Origin: an uncultured Acidobacteriota bacterium
GTDB taxonomy: Bacteria > Acidobacteriota > JAAYUB01
Assembly (NCBI GenBank): GCA_937925645.1
Contig: CALAMB010000281.1
Coordinates: 1 to 8,150, forward strand
Direction of reading: 5' to 3'
Length of the DNA: 8,150 bases
The translations under genes and the position numbers were made by a program. Numbering within the stretch: position 1 is the first letter of the stretch; each line of letters starts with the position of its first letter. Of the stretch, positions 5,752 to 8,150 are shown piece after piece. The notes under the pieces are model-generated. The model worked only from the letters and a program-made list of their open reading frames with translations, did no database searches and was not told where the DNA came from.

Positions 5752-6638
5752 TGTGGCGCCGGCTCCGCCGTTTCGCGGCCGTGACGCTGCTGCTGGGCCT
5801 CGGCGCCGTCAGCAGCCGGGCAGCCAGCCAGGAACCCGCTCCGCCTGAGACGCCGATCGACCGGGCGCTCCGGCGCCTGTACAACTTCGATTTCGCGGGC
5901 AGCCTGGCCATCCTCCACGAGGCCGAGCGGGCCATGCCCGACCACCCCCTGGTGTACTCGGTGCGCGCCGGGACTTACCTGTTCATGGAGCTGGACCGGC
6001 TCAAGATTCTGGAGACCCGTTTCTTCCTGAACGACGACAACCTGGTGGACGGGACCGGCAAACTGGAACCCGATCCGACCGTCCGGAACAAGCTGTTCGC
6101 CACCCTGGAGCGGTGTCGCCAGGTCGCCGGCGAACGGCTGGCGGCCGACCCGGACGACGTGGACGCCCTCTTCGCCATGTGCATGGCTGCGGGCGTCGAA
6201 ACCGACTACGCCGCGCTGGTGGAACGGCGCACCTGGCGGAGCCTGCGGCTGGCGCCCACCATGCTGGTGCACGCGAAAAAGCTGCTGGCGCGGACGCCGC
6301 CCTTCTACGACGCCTATCTCAACTTCGGCTCACTGGAGTACGTGGTGGGCGATCTCCCCTTCTTCATCCGCTGGTTCATCCGCTACGACGGGATCAAGGG
6401 AAGCAAACAGCGGGGGATCGATCAACTGAAACAGACCGCCAGCCACGGCCGCTACTACGGCCCCTACGCCCGGATCCTCCTCGCGGTGGTCTATCTGAGG
6501 GAAAAGCGACCGGACGAATCCGCCCGGCTGCTGGAGGGGCTGAGCCGGGAGTTTCCGGAAAACCGCCTGTTCCGCGACGAGCTGGCGCGCATCCGCCAAC
6601 TGATCCGGAAGCACCAGAACAAGCAAATCCGGGGGTGA
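5748..6638 (+). CDS. Secreted/periplasmic helical-repeat (TPR-like) protein
   Basis: This 296-residue protein has a clear N-terminal signal peptide: basic MMWRRLRR, a hydrophobic core to about residue 21, and a likely signal peptidase I site around SRA-AS (24-27). There is no lipobox cysteine. The mature part is helical. Segments around 37-75 (YNFDFAGSLAILHEAERAMP), 113-150 and 183-200 (FYDAYLNFGSLEYVVGD), together with 220-285 (GIDQLKQTA to LARIRQL), fit TPR-like repeats, with the typical pattern of Ala/Tyr/Leu positions and a Pro between helices. Such proteins usually act as protein-binding scaffolds; the partner is unknown. The start at ATG 5748 overlaps the preceding TGA (ATGA); ATG 5751 is an equally possible start. 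Extending the frame upstream to 5304 would read through the membrane-protein gene and is not credible. A hairpin follows at 6695. Confidence 0.82.
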   Translation: MMWRRLRRFAAVTLLLGLGAVSSRAASQEPAPPETPIDRALRRLYNFDFAGSLAILHEAERAMPDHPLVYSVRAGTYLFMELDRLKILETRFFLNDDNLVDGTGKLEPDPTVRNKLFATLERCRQVAGERLAADPDDVDALFAMCMAAGVETDYAALVERRTWRSLRLAPTMLVHAKKLLARTPPFYDAYLNFGSLEYVVGDLPFFIRWFIRYDGIKGSKQRGIDQLKQTASHGRYYGPYARILLAVVYLREKRPDESARLLEGLSREFPENRLFRDELARIRQLIRKHQNKQIRG

Positions 6639-6659
6639 GAATCCGAATGAGGGAAGGCC

Positions 6660-6688
6660 GGATGCCGGCGCGTTCAGCCCCGGCATCC
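6660..6688. repeat. Inverted repeat between the TPR gene and sdhB
   Basis: A 9-bp perfect stem (6660-6668 with 6680-6688) encloses an 11-nt loop in the 73-nt gap between convergent genes. On the minus strand, only a weak pyrimidine-rich stretch follows it, so it may act as a weak terminator or 3' end stabiliser for the sdh transcript. Confidence 0.45.
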
Positions 6689-6694
6689 AGTGGC

Positions 6695-6720
6695 CCCGGC
6701 TGGCGCCGGGTTCATTTTTT
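6695..6720 (+). terminator. Rho-independent terminator of the TPR gene, overlapping the sdhB 3' end
   Basis: A 6-bp GC stem (6695-6700 with 6705-6710) with a 4-nt loop is followed by TTCATTTTTT (6711-6720). The T-run is the complement of the last codons of sdhB (AAA AAA TGA on the minus strand), so the terminator tail doubles as coding sequence of the convergent gene. Confidence 0.65.
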
Positions 6721-7584
6721 CTGCTCCACGGTGAAGGCGGGTGTGGCCGGAACGTTCGGCGCCTGCACCGCATGGTCCTGCCGCACCGGCATCAGGCCGG
6801 CGCCTTCCGGCGTCCGGCAACCCATGATGGCGCGTTTCACGATCTCCTTCTTCAGGAGCTGGATCGCGAACGCCGGATCGATGCCCTTGGGGCACGCCTC
6901 GGAGCACGCTCCGGCAAAGTGGCAGCGGAAGATGCCGAACTTGTTGTCGATCTCATTCAGCCGCTCGGTGAACCCCTCGTCGCGGGTGTCGTACACGTAC
7001 CGCAGCACCTGGCCCAGCGGCTGCGGTCCCGGGAACTCCCGCAGCGACGCCACCGTCGGGCAGGCCGACATGCACAGCCCGCACTTCAGGCAATAGGAGA
7101 ACTGGAGGTACCGGACCAGCTCTTCCTCGGTCTGGTGAAACTCGCCCTCGATCGCCTCCGGCGGCGTTCCGGCACGAATGATGTACGGCTTGAGCCGGGT
7201 ATGCGCGTCGATCATCCGGCCCTGGTCAGTGACGAGGTCCTTGACGATGGGATAGTTGGGCAGCGGCCGGATCTCGATCACGTCGGCGTGCAGCTTCAGG
7301 ATCTGGGTCTGGCAGGCCAGCAGCGGCTTGCCGTGGATGAACATCCCGCAGGAACCGCACACGCCCATCCGGCACGCCGCGCGCCACGACAGGGTGTGAT
7401 CCAGGTTCGCCTTGATCCAGATGAGCCCGTCGAGGACGGTCATCCCGGGCGGGACCGGCACCGTGTAATCGACCAGCCGGCCATCCTCGCCCCAGGTGCC
7501 GGAGCTGTCCCAGCGATAGATCCGGAGGATCACGTCCTGCACGGCCTTGGTGACGTCAATGACCTTGTTGGGATCGCTGCACAT
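6712..7584 (-). CDS. sdhB: Succinate dehydrogenase/fumarate reductase iron-sulfur subunit
   Basis: This is the electron-transfer subunit of complex II or quinol:fumarate reductase, at the cytoplasmic face of the membrane. It passes electrons between the FAD subunit and quinone. Counted from ATG 7584 (290 residues), the [2Fe-2S] ligands are C71, C76, C79 and C91 (CRMGVCGSCG, then LLAC). The [4Fe-4S] ligands are C165, C168, C171 and C231, and the [3Fe-4S] ligands are C175, C221 and C227 (CLKCGLCMSACP, then CHFAGACSEACPKG). All cluster ligands are present. A GGGAGG ribosome site lies 6 nt before ATG 7584; TTG at 7590 would overlap it and is rejected. The protein has a C-terminal extension of about 30 residues ending VEQKK beyond the usual core. 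It begins 2 nt after the membrane-anchor stop. The sequence alone does not decide between Sdh and Frd direction. Confidence 0.94.
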   Translation of the reverse strand: MCSDPNKVIDVTKAVQDVILRIYRWDSSGTWGEDGRLVDYTVPVPPGMTVLDGLIWIKANLDHTLSWRAACRMGVCGSCGMFIHGKPLLACQTQILKLHADVIEIRPLPNYPIVKDLVTDQGRMIDAHTRLKPYIIRAGTPPEAIEGEFHQTEEELVRYLQFSYCLKCGLCMSACPTVASLREFPGPQPLGQVLRYVYDTRDEGFTERLNEIDNKFGIFRCHFAGACSEACPKGIDPAFAIQLLKKEIVKRAIMGCRTPEGAGLMPVRQDHAVQAPNVPATPAFTVEQKK

Positions 7585-7586
7585 GC

Positions 7587-7997
7587 TCAACCTCCCAGGG
7601 GTGGATTCAGGTGACCGGCCAGGACGGTGTACACCCCATACACGGCGGCGACGATGCCGATGATGAGGATGACCACGCCCACCACCTGCTTGGCCTTGGC
7701 GGAAAACTTGAACTCGTAGATCATGGAGCGGAGTCCGTACAACCCGTGGAACAGGCCGAACACCACCAGCAGGAGGTAGACGGCGGTCATGGACACGGAC
7801 TGCATCCGGGGCAGCACGGCGTGCTGGAAGTTCAGCGAACCCACCAGGTGGCCGCCCGACTGCCAGGCGGCCTGGGGGATGAAGCCCAGCCAGGTCAGGA
7901 TGGAATCGAAATGCTGGACAACCGTGTGGATGCCCAGCAGCAGGATGAGGGCCAGGCCCGAAATCAGATGCCAGAACCAGAGTCGTGATTCTTTCAT
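7587..7997 (-). CDS. Sdh/Frd cytochrome-b-type membrane anchor subunit
   Basis: This 136-residue protein has three membrane helices (about 9-29, 67-89 and 104-128), the fold of SdhC/SdhD and FrdC/FrdD type anchors that bind quinone and often haem b. Candidate axial haem ligands are H10, H24 and H29 in or just after helix 1 (WHLISG, GIHTVVQH) and H84 in the second (LFHGLYGLRSMIYEF), which resembles the SdhD-type His-Gly...Leu-Arg motif. The ATG at 7997 is preceded by GGAGGG 4 nt upstream, placed between it and the stop of the previous gene. The sdhB start follows 2 nt after its TGA. The subunit assignment is by operon and helix pattern; whether it is SdhC-like or SdhD-like is uncertain, so no symbol is given. 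Confidence 0.85.
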   Translation of the reverse strand: MKESRLWFWHLISGLALILLLGIHTVVQHFDSILTWLGFIPQAAWQSGGHLVGSLNFQHAVLPRMQSVSMTAVYLLLVVFGLFHGLYGLRSMIYEFKFSAKAKQVVGVVILIIGIVAAVYGVYTVLAGHLNPPLGG

Positions 7998-8006
7998 GGC
8001 GCCCTC

Positions 8007-8150
8007 CTACATTACCCGGATCAGGTTGAAGAAGTCGGCCGTCCCCACGACCGCCAGCACGAAAACCACAGCCAGGATCGCATAGAAGAACACCCGGTTG
8101 CGGTCCAGGCAGGTCTGGTACGGATAGACATTCTTGATGGGGCGCCCGAG
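8007..8150 (-). CDS. C-terminal end of a membrane subunit of the sdh/frd operon (5' end outside window)
   Basis: The last 47 codons of a gene run off the right edge of the window and end in TAG (8007-8009). The peptide starts LGRPIKNVYPYQTCLDRNRV, then has a single hydrophobic segment (FFYAILAVVFVLAVVGTADF) and ends FNLIRVM. It lies 9 nt upstream of the next anchor gene, whose ribosome site overlaps the TAG, so the two are cotranscribed. A second membrane subunit of the same complex is the simplest reading, but it could also be the tail of another membrane-bound operon member. The part in the window is too short to identify the family. Confidence 0.6.
   Translation of the reverse strand, partial: LGRPIKNVYPYQTCLDRNRVFFYAILAVVFVLAVVGTADFFNLIRVM

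Noticed and set aside
6113..7096. Plus-strand open frame overlapping the TPR gene and running antisense into sdhB
   Set aside because: It crosses a terminator and two supported genes and has no domain features.
1..8150. CRISPR arrays, tRNA/rRNA genes, insertion sequences, attachment sites
   Set aside because: No regularly spaced direct repeats, no cloverleaf-like or rRNA-like segments, no transposase or integrase motifs and no terminal repeats were seen when reading both strands.

Overview
The window is GC-rich, gene-dense bacterial chromosomal DNA with no mobile-element, rRNA, tRNA or CRISPR signal. The gene set (biosynthetic arginine decarboxylase, flotillin with an NfeD partner, selenocysteine synthase, Sdh/Frd complex) fits a Gram-negative environmental lineage. 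An Acidobacteriota-like or deep-sea/soil candidate-phylum genome is plausible, but this is inference from general character; no marker in the window fixes the taxon.

Layout from left to right. (1) 1-462, plus strand: the C-terminal part of arginine decarboxylase SpeA, whose beginning lies outside the window. (2) 474-506: a bidirectional terminator hairpin between the convergent speA and flotillin genes. (3) 563-5171, minus strand, read right to left: selA, then a TelA-like coiled-coil gene 3 nt behind it, then a 90-nt gap with a good sigma70-type promoter, then an NfeD-family membrane protein and a flotillin. No terminator is visible in the gap, so selA transcripts may run on into the nfeD-flotillin pair, which also appears to have its own promoter. 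(4) 5172-5358: a divergent regulatory region. (5) 5359/5389-6638, plus strand: a small membrane protein with an HVHHW motif, overlapped by 4 nt with a secreted helical-repeat (TPR-like) protein. I cannot assign either a known function. (6) 6660-6720: hairpins between convergent genes; the T-run of the last one lies inside the 3' end of sdhB. (7) 6712-8150, minus strand: the distal part of a succinate dehydrogenase/fumarate reductase operon, with the C-terminal end of one membrane subunit, a complete cytochrome-b-type anchor and the iron-sulfur subunit. The flavoprotein gene is not in the window.

Functionally, NfeD plus flotillin should form a membrane-microdomain module. SelA loads selenium onto Ser-tRNA(Sec), so the organism probably makes selenoproteins, but selB is not beside selA; a divergent TelA-like gene occupies that slot. 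The Sdh/Frd subunits form the electron path (three Fe-S clusters, probably haem) between the flavoprotein and quinone. The most unusual items are a 44-residue tandem duplication in the flotillin coiled coil, the selA-TelA-like coupling, the possible AUU start of the HVHHW protein, and the uncharacterised HVHHW/TPR gene pair.
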